NCBI RefSeq assembly: GCF_905397275.1
Contig: NZ_CAJPUY010000037.1
Span: 1-44,674 of the forward strand
Source of the DNA: Cupriavidus yeoncheonensis
Lineage (GTDB): Bacteria; Pseudomonadota; Gammaproteobacteria; Burkholderiales; Burkholderiaceae
Direction: 5' to 3'
Length of the DNA: 44,674 nt
Below are positions 16,144 through 24,028 of the stretch, one piece after another (within the stretch, counting starts at the first letter, position 1; each line of letters begins with the position of its first letter). A program made the translations under genes and the position numbers. Under the pieces are notes generated by a model, which searched no databases, was not told where the DNA came from, and was given only the letters and a program-made list of their open reading frames with translations.

Positions 16144-16881
16144 TTACGCGTTTGCGCAAGCTGCGGTGGCAGCGATGCCTGCAGTGCCGGCATTGTCGGC
16201 AACGTCGGCAACGTCGGCAACGTCGGCAATACCGGTAATGCGAATGCCGGCGCAATCGACCTTGTAGCGGCGGTTGATGCCGATCAGGATCGATGTCATC
16301 GCCTCCGCGGCGGCGGAGTTGGCAATGGGACCCGCATCGATGCCGCGCATGCCGATCGCCGCGGTCAGGCCGATCACGGCATCGCGCGCCTCCTTGTCAT
16401 TGCCGCAGACCAGCACGTCGCAGCCGATGTCCCCGCCGCTGTGGAGCTTGGCCGCCCCGACGTTGTGAAATGCGGAGACGACCCGCGTCGCGGGGCCGAG
16501 CCGCTCCTGCGCGATCTGGCCGGCCGAGCCCTGGGGCGGCAACTGGACGCTTGCCACCTTGGGCGGCACCAGCGGCACGACGGCATCGACAACGATCTTG
16601 CCAGGCACCACCGGCCGGATCTCGTCCAGCGTGATGTCGTGATGCGAGAAGGGAACGGCGAGGATGACAATGTGCGCGAGCGTGGCCGCGGCGACATTGT
16701 CTTCGCCGCGGACGGCTGGCGCGCCGTTGCCCGGAAGGATTTCGCGCGCGGCGGCCCTGGCCTTGTCGGCCGTGCGCGACCCGATGATGACGGGATAGCC
16801 GGCGGCGGCCCAGCGCCGGGCAAGGCCCGAGCCAAGGGCGCCGGTGCCACCGATGATGGCGAGAGTGGGACGGTCGATCAT
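16144..16881 (-). CDS. npdG: NADPH-dependent F420 reductase
   Basis: A 245-residue Fno/NpdG-type oxidoreductase that exchanges hydride between NADPH and F420. The Rossmann start LAIIGGTGALGSGLARRW and VIIGSR bind NADP. Conserved blocks HIVILAVPFSHHD, VVDAVVPL and VVSAFHNVGAAKL follow, and the C-terminal helix NRRYKVDCAGIRITGI is typical. The ATG at 16881 has AAAGGAG upstream. The C-terminus carries an unusual tail encoded by a 9-bp tandem repeat (VADVADVAD, then an Ala-rich end) that is not part of the enzyme fold. It is the first gene of the F420 group after pxpA, giving the operon its means to reduce F420 for the LLM enzyme at 35285. Confidence 0.92.
   Translation of the reverse strand: MIDRPTLAIIGGTGALGSGLARRWAAAGYPVIIGSRTADKARAAAREILPGNGAPAVRGEDNVAAATLAHIVILAVPFSHHDITLDEIRPVVPGKIVVDAVVPLVPPKVASVQLPPQGSAGQIAQERLGPATRVVSAFHNVGAAKLHSGGDIGCDVLVCGNDKEARDAVIGLTAAIGMRGIDAGPIANSAAAEAMTSILIGINRRYKVDCAGIRITGIADVADVADVADNAGTAGIAATAACANA
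16194..16232. repeat. npdG: 9-bp tandem repeat in the 3' end of npdG
   Basis: About four copies of the unit TCGGCAACG (the last one degenerate) lie in tandem from 16196 onward. They encode a Val-Ala-Asp repeat on the minus strand. The flanks show related degenerate units. Being a multiple of three, copy-number change would keep the frame. Confidence 0.85.
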
Positions 16882-16989
16882 GGACTGCTCCTTTGGAATG
16901 CTTGTCAGCACGAAGCGAAAGGTTTTCCCCTCAACCCGCAAGCGGTGGAAGGAGGGGGACTCAAGGGCTACGGTGTCCGTCTCGGACCC

Positions 16990-17766
16990 TTACCCAAGCG
17001 ACATCTCGGTAAGCGGAACCACCTTGACGCCGGCTGCCTCCAGCGCCTGGCGCACCGTGCGGGCCAGCTCAATGGCGGTCGGCTCGTCGCCGTGGACGCA
17101 GAGACTGTCGACGCGGCGGGGAATGCGCTTGCCGTTCCGCGAGATGATTTCGCCTTCCACCACCATGTGCACGACCTGGCGGGCCGCGGCATCGGCATCC
17201 TTGATCACGGAGCCAGGCACCTTGCGCGAAGTCAGGTTGCCATCGTCCTCATAGAGGCGGTCGCAGAATCCCTCGCGGGCGAGCGGCAGTTCCAGCCGCA
17301 CGGCGGCGGCTTCCATCTCCGAGCCGGAGAGCGCCACGTAGATCAGGTTCCGGTCGACGGCCTTGATCGCGCGGCCAATCGCCATGGCGTACTCGGCGTT
17401 CTCCGCCGCCATGTTGTTGAGCGCACCGTGCGGCTTGACGTGCGTGACCTTCTCGCCGACACAGGCGGCCATCGCCTGCAGCGCGCCGATCTGGTAGGCG
17501 ATCAGGTTTTCCAGGTGGTCGGGGTGCATGTCGATACGACGCCGGCCGAAGCCCCAGAGATCGTTGAAGCCCGGATGGGCGCCGATGCTCACGCCCTCTT
17601 CCCTGGCCCGCTGCACCACGCGCCGCATCGTGAGCGGATCGCCCGCATGGAACCCGCAGGCGATGTTGGCCGAGCGAATGATCTTCAGGATCGCGTCATC
17701 GTCGCCAATGTCATAGGCGCCGAAGCCTTCCCCCATATCGGCGTTCAGGTTGACGGAAATCGTCAT
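16990..17766 (-). CDS. pxpA: 5-oxoprolinase subunit A, LamB/YcsF family
   Basis: A 258-residue LamB/YcsF protein. With PxpB and PxpC, PxpA forms the ATP-dependent 5-oxoprolinase that opens the lactam of pyroglutamate. The start VNLNADMGEGFGAYDIGDD, then ANIACGFHAGDP, IGAHPGFNDLWGFGRR, THVKPHGALNN and CVHGDEP are the family's conserved metal- and substrate-site segments. GAGGAGG precedes the ATG at 17766. It is divergent from pxpB-pxpC, whereas in E. coli all three are in one operon. Here it heads the minus-strand run that continues 108 bp later into the F420 genes. Lactams or amides other than 5-oxoproline are possible substrates. Confidence 0.9.
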   Translation of the reverse strand: MTISVNLNADMGEGFGAYDIGDDDAILKIIRSANIACGFHAGDPLTMRRVVQRAREEGVSIGAHPGFNDLWGFGRRRIDMHPDHLENLIAYQIGALQAMAACVGEKVTHVKPHGALNNMAAENAEYAMAIGRAIKAVDRNLIYVALSGSEMEAAAVRLELPLAREGFCDRLYEDDGNLTSRKVPGSVIKDADAAARQVVHMVVEGEIISRNGKRIPRRVDSLCVHGDEPTAIELARTVRQALEAAGVKVVPLTEMSLG

Positions 17767-17840
17767 GGTGTCCCTCCTCAGAGTGTTTGTCGTTTGCCTG
17801 GTGCCCGCCGGGGTAAGCATCCGTTCTGCGAGCCTTCCGA

Positions 17841-17872
17841 TTTAGTGTAAGATACTAAAGATAGAAAGACAA
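17841..17872. promoter_or_regulatory. divergent pxpA/pxpB promoter region with dyad operator
   Basis: An imperfect palindrome TTTAGTGTAAGATACTAAA (17841-17859) with 6-bp perfect arms lies between the divergent genes. On the minus strand a candidate sigma-70 promoter reads TTGTCT (17867-17872), 17 bp, TACACT (17844-17849), so the dyad would cover the -10 of pxpA and the F420 genes. A plus-strand promoter for pxpB is less clear. Confidence 0.5.
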
Positions 17873-17916
17873 TAAGATGAGCAGATAGATTGACGTGGAC
17901 ATGAAGGAGAAAGCGC

Positions 17917-18639
17917 ATGGACGTACGGTTTCTTTCCGCTGGCGATACCGCCCTGGTCGTCGAGTTCGGCGACGGGATCGACCGCTTGCTGAGCGAGCGG
18001 GTGCTGCGCCTCGGCGCGCTGGTGCGCGAGCAGGCCTTGCCTGGCGTGGTGGAGGTGGTGCCGACCTTTCGCTCGCTGATGGTTCACTACAACCCGCTTG
18101 CCACCGGCGGCGCGGCGCTGACCGGGCAGTTGAAAGACTTGCTCGACGGCGGGGCGGCCGCCACCGGCGAGGCAAGGCTATGGCGGATTCCCGCCTGCTA
18201 TGAGCCGACGCATGCGCCCGATCTGGAGGACGTGGCGCGGCAGACGGGCCTGACGCCGGACGAGGTGGTCCGGTTGCATGCCGGTACGCGCTTCCATGTC
18301 TACATGATCGGCTTCGTGCCGGGTTATCCCTATATGGGTGACCTGCCGGACCAGCTTGTGTTGCCGCGCCGCGCCAACCCGCGCATTCGTGTAGCGGCGG
18401 GATCGATTGCGATCGCCGCCACGATGACGGCGATCTATCCGCTCGAGAGCCCTGGCGGCTGGCACCTGATCGGGGCTACCCCGGTGCGGCTGTTCGACGC
18501 CGGCAGTGCTCGCCCGGCCTTGCTCGGTCCGGGCGACAAGGTGTGTTTCGAGCCGGTCAGCGGCGGCGAGTTCGAGAAGATCCGTGCGGCCTGCCAGGCC
18601 GGTGGCTATGAGGTTCCCTGCGAGGTGATACAGGCATGA
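17917..18639 (+). CDS. pxpB: 5-oxoprolinase subunit B (KipI/allophanate hydrolase subunit 1 family)
   Basis: A 240-residue AHS1/KipI-family protein, the partner of PxpC in the ATP-dependent cleavage of 5-oxoproline. FLSAGDTALVVEFGDGID is the typical N-terminus. YMIGFVPGYPYMGDLP, LPRRANPRIRVAAGSIAIA and YPLESPGGWHLIGATP are the diagnostic C-terminal blocks. AAGGAGA precedes the ATG at 17917. The last four bases (ATGA) overlap pxpC, so the two are translationally coupled. In Bacillus the homologue KipI also inhibits a sporulation kinase, which is not relevant here. Confidence 0.92.
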   Translation: MDVRFLSAGDTALVVEFGDGIDRLLSERVLRLGALVREQALPGVVEVVPTFRSLMVHYNPLATGGAALTGQLKDLLDGGAAATGEARLWRIPACYEPTHAPDLEDVARQTGLTPDEVVRLHAGTRFHVYMIGFVPGYPYMGDLPDQLVLPRRANPRIRVAAGSIAIAATMTAIYPLESPGGWHLIGATPVRLFDAGSARPALLGPGDKVCFEPVSGGEFEKIRAACQAGGYEVPCEVIQA

Positions 18640-19676
18640 CATCCCATATCAAAGTCATCCACCCCGGCCTGCACACTACGGTGCAGGACCCGGGCCGCCG
18701 CGGCTTCCAGGATGCCGGCGTGCCGGTATCGGGGCCGCTGGACCGCATCGGCCTGCGTGTGGCCAACGCACTGGTGGGCAATGCTGCCGGCACGCCGGCC
18801 CTGGAACTGATGATGCAGGGCCCGGCATGCGAAGTGCGGGCGGATTCGGTCCGTATCGCACTGGCCGGCTGCAACGGCGAAATCGAGATCAACGGCGCCA
18901 GCGGTGGTGGCCGGCGCATCGTCGCTGCGGGGCGCAGCGTGCGCCTGGTGCGTGGCGATACGTTCCGCATCGGGAGTCTGGGCGAGTCGGCTTGTGCGTA
19001 CCTCGCGATCGAGAGCGGGATAGCGGTCGATGCCGTGCTTGGCAGCGCCTCCACCTATGTTCGCGGCGCCTTCGGGGGCTGGCATGGGCGGGCGCTTGCA
19101 CCCGGTGACGAGATCGCGCTGCATGCGGCGTCGGTGCCGGACCGGGCCGAGCGCATGCTGGCGCACCCATGTGACGCCGGCCTTTCATCTGCCATTCGCG
19201 TCGTGCTCGGGCCGCAAGCCGACTATTTCGATGACATCGCCATCCAGGAATTCCTCGCAGGCGAATATTGCGTCTCGCTGCAGTCGGACCGCATGGGCTT
19301 CCGGCTGGAGGGTCCGGCGATCGCCCATGCCAGGGGCCATGACATCGTCTCGGACGGGATCGTCACCGGTGCCATCCAGGTGCCTGGCGTGGGGCAGCCC
19401 ATCGTGCTGATGGCCGACGCGCAGACGACCGGCGGCTATCCCAAGATCGCGACCGTTATTTCCGCCGATATCCCGCTGCTCGCCCGGCGCAAGCCGGGCA
19501 GCACGGTGCGCTTCGCCGCCGTGTCGCTGGAAGAGGCGCAAGCGCTGCGGCGGACCCAGGAGGCAGAGATCGCCGCCATGGTGGAGGGCATCCGGGAAGT
19601 CGCGGCGGTCGCCGCCATCAACGTCGCCGCACTGGCGCGCGCGAACCTGACCGCCGGGGTGGTGCGCGTGCGCTAG
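18636..19676 (+). CDS. pxpC: 5-oxoprolinase subunit C (KipA/AHS2 family)
   Basis: A 346-residue AHS2/KipA protein, also annotated as biotin-dependent carboxyltransferase family because the fold occurs in urea carboxylase. HPGLHTTVQDPGRRGFQDAGVPVSGPLD is the classic opening (key residues only). ALELMMQGP, YVRGAFGGWHGRAL, SDRMGFRLEGP and TTGGYPKIATVI follow in the usual order. It starts within the pxpB stop. The protein has no biotin site of its own. With pxpA across the divergent promoter, a full set of oxoprolinase subunits is encoded. The gntR gene follows after a 146-bp spacer. Confidence 0.92.
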   Translation: MTSHIKVIHPGLHTTVQDPGRRGFQDAGVPVSGPLDRIGLRVANALVGNAAGTPALELMMQGPACEVRADSVRIALAGCNGEIEINGASGGGRRIVAAGRSVRLVRGDTFRIGSLGESACAYLAIESGIAVDAVLGSASTYVRGAFGGWHGRALAPGDEIALHAASVPDRAERMLAHPCDAGLSSAIRVVLGPQADYFDDIAIQEFLAGEYCVSLQSDRMGFRLEGPAIAHARGHDIVSDGIVTGAIQVPGVGQPIVLMADAQTTGGYPKIATVISADIPLLARRKPGSTVRFAAVSLEEAQALRRTQEAEIAAMVEGIREVAAVAAINVAALARANLTAGVVRVR

Positions 19677-19792
19677 GTCCGACGCAAGCCGCGTCTTTCA
19701 CGTTGGCTCGATTGAAGGAGTTCCAGATGACTATTGCACAGAGTAAGGAAATCCACGATTCTGGCCAAACGGACAGCGCCGTCGATATAGAA

Positions 19793-19814
19793 TCCTATTA
19801 TTGGAATGATAGGA
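19793..19814. promoter_or_regulatory. class I palindromic operator at gntR
   Basis: A 22-bp near-perfect palindrome with TCCTAT and ATAGGA arms and an inner ATTG/GAAT dyad. It lies immediately before the proximal gntR start codon, overlapping its ribosome site and a candidate -10 (TATTAT). It matches the site at 20652-20673 in 18 of 22 positions, which points to autoregulation by the encoded GntR protein. Confidence 0.7.
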
Positions 19815-19822
19815 GCATAGGC

Positions 19823-20608
19823 ATGGCAAAAGGACGCGTGACCGAGCGGCGCGGAAAGATCCCGGCTTACATCCAGGTGGCATCCGCATTGCGCCGCCGC
19901 ATCGAATCGGGCGACTGGCAGCCTCTGCAGCAGATCTCGACACTGGAGGAACTGGAGCAGGAGTTCCAGGTCGCGCGCGTGACGGTGCGCCAGGCGGTGG
20001 ACCTGCTGGAGAACGAAGGCCTAGTCACGCGCAAGCAGGGCCGCGGGACCTTCGTCAACGAGCACGTCAACGACAAGCGCTGGCTTCAGCTTGCGACCAC
20101 GTGGGACGGCCTGCTTGCATCCATTCGGGACAACGTGCCGAGGTATATCCGGGTACCGAACCCGCCGGCGTTTCCGCGCCTGGCGGAGGGCGAGGGCAAG
20201 CCCGCCTCCAGCTACGTGTTCCTGCGCAGCGTCCAGATGAAGGATGGCACGCCATTTGGTGTGGTCAACGTGCATCTGGCGCGCGATATCTTCGAGAAGG
20301 CGCGCGAGGAGTTCACGAAGCACACCGTGTTGCCAGTGCTGGCCATGGTGGAGGGTCTGGAAATCCGGGACGCAACGCAGACCATGGTGATCGGCACCGC
20401 TGACCGCGAAACTGCCGAACTGCTCCAGGTGTCGTTGAGCGCGCCGACCGCGGAGTGCCGCTGCGTGGTCATCGACGCGGACGGCGTGGCCGTCTACGTC
20501 GCCGACATCACTTACCGCAGCGATTGCGTGAAGCTGACCATCGACCTGCTCGAAGGCCTCAAGCGCCAGCAGAAGGACGGGCGCCGGACCCGGCAAAAAG
20601 CCGCCTGA
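19823..20608 (+). CDS. HutC-subfamily GntR transcriptional regulator
   Basis: A 261-residue regulator. The N-terminal winged helix (PAYIQVASALRRRIESGDW, then QEFQVARVTVRQAVDLLENEGLVTRKQGRGTFV) is the GntR DNA-binding domain. The C-terminal half (SSYVFLRSVQMKDGTPFGVVNVHLA to KLTIDLLEGLK) fits a UTRA ligand-binding domain of the HutC group, which usually senses a pathway metabolite. I chose the ATG at 19823, where the family N-terminus begins and AGGAG is upstream. An in-frame ATG at 19727 has an even better AAGGAG site and would add 32 residues, placing the operator inside the coding sequence. Between pxpC and the Mo-hydroxylase operon, it is the likely controller of the island. Confidence 0.9.
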   Translation: MAKGRVTERRGKIPAYIQVASALRRRIESGDWQPLQQISTLEELEQEFQVARVTVRQAVDLLENEGLVTRKQGRGTFVNEHVNDKRWLQLATTWDGLLASIRDNVPRYIRVPNPPAFPRLAEGEGKPASSYVFLRSVQMKDGTPFGVVNVHLARDIFEKAREEFTKHTVLPVLAMVEGLEIRDATQTMVIGTADRETAELLQVSLSAPTAECRCVVIDADGVAVYVADITYRSDCVKLTIDLLEGLKRQQKDGRRTRQKAA

Positions 20609-20631
20609 GCGCTGCAAGGTTCCATCTGCCC

Positions 20632-20673
20632 TTGCGCATAACCTCATATCATCCTATAAATGGTATGTTAGGA
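20632..20673 (+). promoter_or_regulatory. Mo-hydroxylase operon promoter with class I operator
   Basis: A candidate sigma-70 promoter TTGCGC (20632-20637), 17 bp, TATAAA (20655-20660). The -10 lies inside a 22-bp site (20652-20673) with TCCTA...TAGGA arms, extended outward as TCATCCTA/TAGGATGA. The site is almost the same as the one before gntR. Overlap with the -10 implies repression. The remainder of 20609-20813 shows only the leader and an AAGGAG ribosome site at 20801. Confidence 0.7.
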
Positions 20674-20813
20674 TGACATGAGGGCGGTTCCAGGTCGCCT
20701 GATTCGCGCGCCGGGACGGTGGGTTCCACGTCGACCGGCGCGGAAATGATTCGATCACCGGCGGGCCGGGGCGCGAGCCCTCCGCTCCAGAGTGACAGAC
20801 AAGGAGACGGTTG

Positions 20814-23192
20814 ATGGCGGAGCAGGGAGTTGGTGCGCGCGTGCAGCGCAAGGAGGACGACCGCCTGATGCGCGGTCGCGGGCAGTTCGTGGCGGATGTG
20901 CGCCTGCCGGGCATGCAGGACGTTGCCTTCGTGCGCAGTCCGCTGGCCCATGCGCGCGTGCTGGGTGCGGAAGTGCCGCAATCCTGCCGTGGCTCGGTGT
21001 TCATGGCAGGGGACCTGACGGACGTCAAGCCGATTCGCGCGGTGTCCGGGCTGGCGGGCTTCAAGGTGTCGGACCAGCCGGTGCTGGCGACCGGCAAGGT
21101 ACGGCAGGTTGGCGAGCTGGTCGCCATGTGCGTGGCAGCAACCCGCGCCGAGGCCGAGGATATTGCCGCGATGGTGCGGCTTGAGTTCGAGGAACTGCCG
21201 GCGGTCTCGGACATGCTGGCAGGGCGCCACCCGGATGCCCCCCGTTTGCACGAGGCGTGGCCGGACAATGTGTTCCTCGAAACCAACGTCGAGGTCAATA
21301 TCGACGCCGTGCGCGATGCGCCGATCCGGGTCACGCGCGAGATCCGCACCGCGCGCCAGTCGATGGCGCCGATGGAAGGGCGTGGCGTGGTGGCCTACTG
21401 GGACCATCGCCTCGAACAACTGACGGTCTACACCGCGACGCAGATGCCCCACATCGTGCGTACCGGCTTGTCCGAATGCCTCGGGCTGGACCAGGGCCAG
21501 ATCCGCGTGATCTCGCCGGATGTGGGCGGGGGCTTCGGCTACAAGGGCATCCTGCTGCCGGAGGAAGTGGCGCTCGGCTGGCTGGCCATGCGCACCGGCA
21601 CGCCGGTGCGGTGGATCGAGGACCGCCGCGAGCATCTGACCGCGGGCGCCAACTGCCGCGAACACTACTACCGCATCACCGGGTATGCCAGTCGCGACGG
21701 CCGCCTGCTCGGCATCGACTGCGAGGCCACGGTGGACTCCGGCGCCTACTCGGCCTATCCGTTCTCCGCCTGCCTGGAGGCGGCGCAGGTCGCCAGCATC
21801 CTGCCTGGCCCTTACGATTTCCCGTCCTACCGCTGCAAGACCTTTTCCGTTGCCACCAACAAGAGCCCGATCCTGCCCTATCGCGGCGTGGCACGCACCG
21901 GGGTCTGCTTCGCCCTTGAACTCATGCTCGACGCGATCGCGCGCGAAGCCGGCGTCGAACCCTACGAGGTCAGGCTGAAGAGCCTCGTGCGGCCCGAGCA
22001 GATGCCGTTCGACAACATCACGAAGAAGCACTTCGACAGCGGCGATTATCCGCAGGCGCTCCGCCTGGCAATCGAGGCCATCGACATTCCGGCCGTGCGC
22101 GAGCGCCAGCGCCGAGGCGAAGCCGATGGCCGGCTGATCGGCCTGGGCGTGTCGATCTACTGCGAGCAGGCCGCGCACGGCACCTCGGTCTATGCGGGCT
22201 GGGGCATTCCGATGGTGCCCGGCTACGAGCAGGCTACCGCCAGGCTGACGCCGGATGGTGCGCTGGAACTGCGCATCGGTGCCCATTCCCACGGGCAGAG
22301 CCTGGAGACGACATTGGCGCAGGTCGCCAACGAGGTGCTCGGCATCGATATCGCCCGCGTGAAAGTCGTGCATGGCGATACCGCCTTCACGCCGTATTCC
22401 ACCGGCACCTGGGGCTCGCGCTGCATGGTCATGTCGGGCGGCGCCGTCAAGCGGGCCTGCGAGACGCTGGCGGGGCGGCTGGCGCAGATCGGGGCGTGGA
22501 TGCTGAAGGCGGACCCGGCCACGGTGACCGTGAAGGATGCCCGTGTCGTGGCGCCGTCGGGCAGCCTCACGCTGGCCGAAGTCGCGAAGACCTGGTATCT
22601 GCGCCCGCAGGATCTGCCGGCGACCGTCAACCCCGGAGGGCTGGAGGTGACCGAGGGCTACAAGCCGCTGCGCGATTCCGGCACCTTCGGCTATGGCGCG
22701 CATGCGGTCACGGTGGCGGTGGACCCGGAAACCGGCGATGTCGAGCTGCTCGACTATGTGATCGTCGAGGACGGCGGCAAGCTGGTCAATCCGATGGTGG
22801 TCGACGGCCAGATCTATGGCGGGACGGCGCAGGGCATCGGCACCGCGCTGTACGAGGAGATGGCCTTCGATGGCTCGGGCCAGCCCCTGGCATCGACGTT
22901 TGCCGACTACCTGCTGCCCGGTCCGACCGAAGTGCCGGAGCCGCGCATCATCCATATGGAGACCGTGTCGCCCTATACCGAGTTCGGCGTCAAGGGGATT
23001 GGCGAGAGCGGTGCGATTCCGCCGCCGGCGGCCATCTGCAACGCGGTCAACGATGCGCTGCATTCGCTCGGCGCCGAATTGCTGGTGTCGCCGATCACGC
23101 CGCGCCGCGTGCTGGAGGCCATCGCCGCCGGCGCGGCAAGCCGGACGGAAGCCCGGGAAGCGGTGCAACTTGCAGCAGGGGAACTGGTATGA
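20814..23192 (+). CDS. xanthine dehydrogenase family molybdopterin-binding subunit (CoxL-like)
   Basis: A 792-residue large subunit of a molybdenum hydroxylase, which inserts water-derived oxygen into an N-heterocycle or aldehyde. The N-terminal ab-type domain (RVQRKEDDRLMRGRGQFVADVRLPGM) is followed by the Mo-cofactor core: GGGFGYKG, GRGV, PYRGVARTG, and KGIGESGAIPPPAA near the end with Glu731 as the expected catalytic base. PYRGVARTG does not carry the AYRCSFR loop of true CO dehydrogenase, so CO oxidation is unlikely. ATG 20814 is preceded by AAGGAG; a TTG at 20811 is less likely. The stop overlaps the next ATG by four bases. No XdhC or MocA maturation gene lies nearby, so maturation must be supplied from elsewhere. 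Confidence 0.93.
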   Translation: MAEQGVGARVQRKEDDRLMRGRGQFVADVRLPGMQDVAFVRSPLAHARVLGAEVPQSCRGSVFMAGDLTDVKPIRAVSGLAGFKVSDQPVLATGKVRQVGELVAMCVAATRAEAEDIAAMVRLEFEELPAVSDMLAGRHPDAPRLHEAWPDNVFLETNVEVNIDAVRDAPIRVTREIRTARQSMAPMEGRGVVAYWDHRLEQLTVYTATQMPHIVRTGLSECLGLDQGQIRVISPDVGGGFGYKGILLPEEVALGWLAMRTGTPVRWIEDRREHLTAGANCREHYYRITGYASRDGRLLGIDCEATVDSGAYSAYPFSACLEAAQVASILPGPYDFPSYRCKTFSVATNKSPILPYRGVARTGVCFALELMLDAIAREAGVEPYEVRLKSLVRPEQMPFDNITKKHFDSGDYPQALRLAIEAIDIPAVRERQRRGEADGRLIGLGVSIYCEQAAHGTSVYAGWGIPMVPGYEQATARLTPDGALELRIGAHSHGQSLETTLAQVANEVLGIDIARVKVVHGDTAFTPYSTGTWGSRCMVMSGGAVKRACETLAGRLAQIGAWMLKADPATVTVKDARVVAPSGSLTLAEVAKTWYLRPQDLPATVNPGGLEVTEGYKPLRDSGTFGYGAHAVTVAVDPETGDVELLDYVIVEDGGKLVNPMVVDGQIYGGTAQGIGTALYEEMAFDGSGQPLASTFADYLLPGPTEVPEPRIIHMETVSPYTEFGVKGIGESGAIPPPAAICNAVNDALHSLGAELLVSPITPRRVLEAIAAGAASRTEAREAVQLAAGELV

Positions 23193-24028
23193 AGCCGGCC
23201 AAGTTTGACTACGAGCGGCCGGCCGACCTGGCCGCCGCGATCGCGCTGGTGCAGCGCGACGACATTGTCGTCAAGGTGCTGGCCGGCGGGCAGTCGCTCG
23301 GACCGATGCTGAACCTGCGCCTCGTGCAGCCCGACCTGCTGGTGGATATCACGGGCATCCCCGAGCTGAAGCGCGTGGAGGAGAGCGACGACGCCATCGT
23401 GGTCGGTGCCTGCGTGACCCATGCGGACTTCGAGGACGGCCGCGTGCCGCAACTGACAGGCGGGGCGCTTGCACGCGTGGCGCGGGCGATCGCTTACCGG
23501 GCGGTGCGCAATCGCGGGACCATCGGCGGCAGCCTGGTGCATGCCGATCCGTCGGCGGACTGGGTGTCGAGCCTGTCCGCGATCGGTGCGCAGGTCATCC
23601 TGCGCGGGCCATCGGGGCAGCGGCGCGTGCCGGTCGACGCGTTCATGACCGGTGTCTTCGAGACCGCGCTGGAACCGGGCGAGATCCTGGAGGCCGTGTG
23701 GATTCCCAAGTTGTCGCGCCATGCGCGCTGGGGCTACTACAAGCTCTGCCGCAAGACCGGCGAGTTTGCCCATGCCATCGGCGCCGTGCTGCACGACCCC
23801 GAGCGCTCGGTGTGCCGGGCCGTGATCGGCGCGACCGAAGCGAAGCCCATCGTCCTTGCGGATGCGCGCCCGCTGTTCCACGGCGAGCCGCGCGCAGGCC
23901 TGTCGAGCCAGTTCGATCCATCGGTGGCGAAGCATTGCCTCGTTGCCGCCGGTCTGGACGACCCCCTGGATAACCAGCTCCACGTGACCGCCCTCAAGCG
24001 TGCCGTTGCCCGCGCCGAACAGCCATGA
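23189..24028 (+). CDS. FAD-binding medium subunit of molybdenum hydroxylase (CoxM-like)
   Basis: A 279-residue FAD subunit that passes electrons from the iron-sulfur subunit to the acceptor. Two FAD-pyrophosphate motifs are visible: VLAGGQSLGPMLNLRL near residue 30 and RGTIGGSLVHADPSADW near 111. The C-terminal CoxM-type domain follows (AVIGATEAKPIVL). Both ends overlap neighbours by ATGA, a sign of tight stoichiometric coupling in a large-medium-small gene order. Confidence 0.93.
   Translation: MKPAKFDYERPADLAAAIALVQRDDIVVKVLAGGQSLGPMLNLRLVQPDLLVDITGIPELKRVEESDDAIVVGACVTHADFEDGRVPQLTGGALARVARAIAYRAVRNRGTIGGSLVHADPSADWVSSLSAIGAQVILRGPSGQRRVPVDAFMTGVFETALEPGEILEAVWIPKLSRHARWGYYKLCRKTGEFAHAIGAVLHDPERSVCRAVIGATEAKPIVLADARPLFHGEPRAGLSSQFDPSVAKHCLVAAGLDDPLDNQLHVTALKRAVARAEQP

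Noticed and set aside
20649..23168. An 839-codon open frame opposite the Mo-hydroxylase large subunit
   Set aside because: It is antisense shadow. The plus strand has the complete, motif-bearing enzyme.
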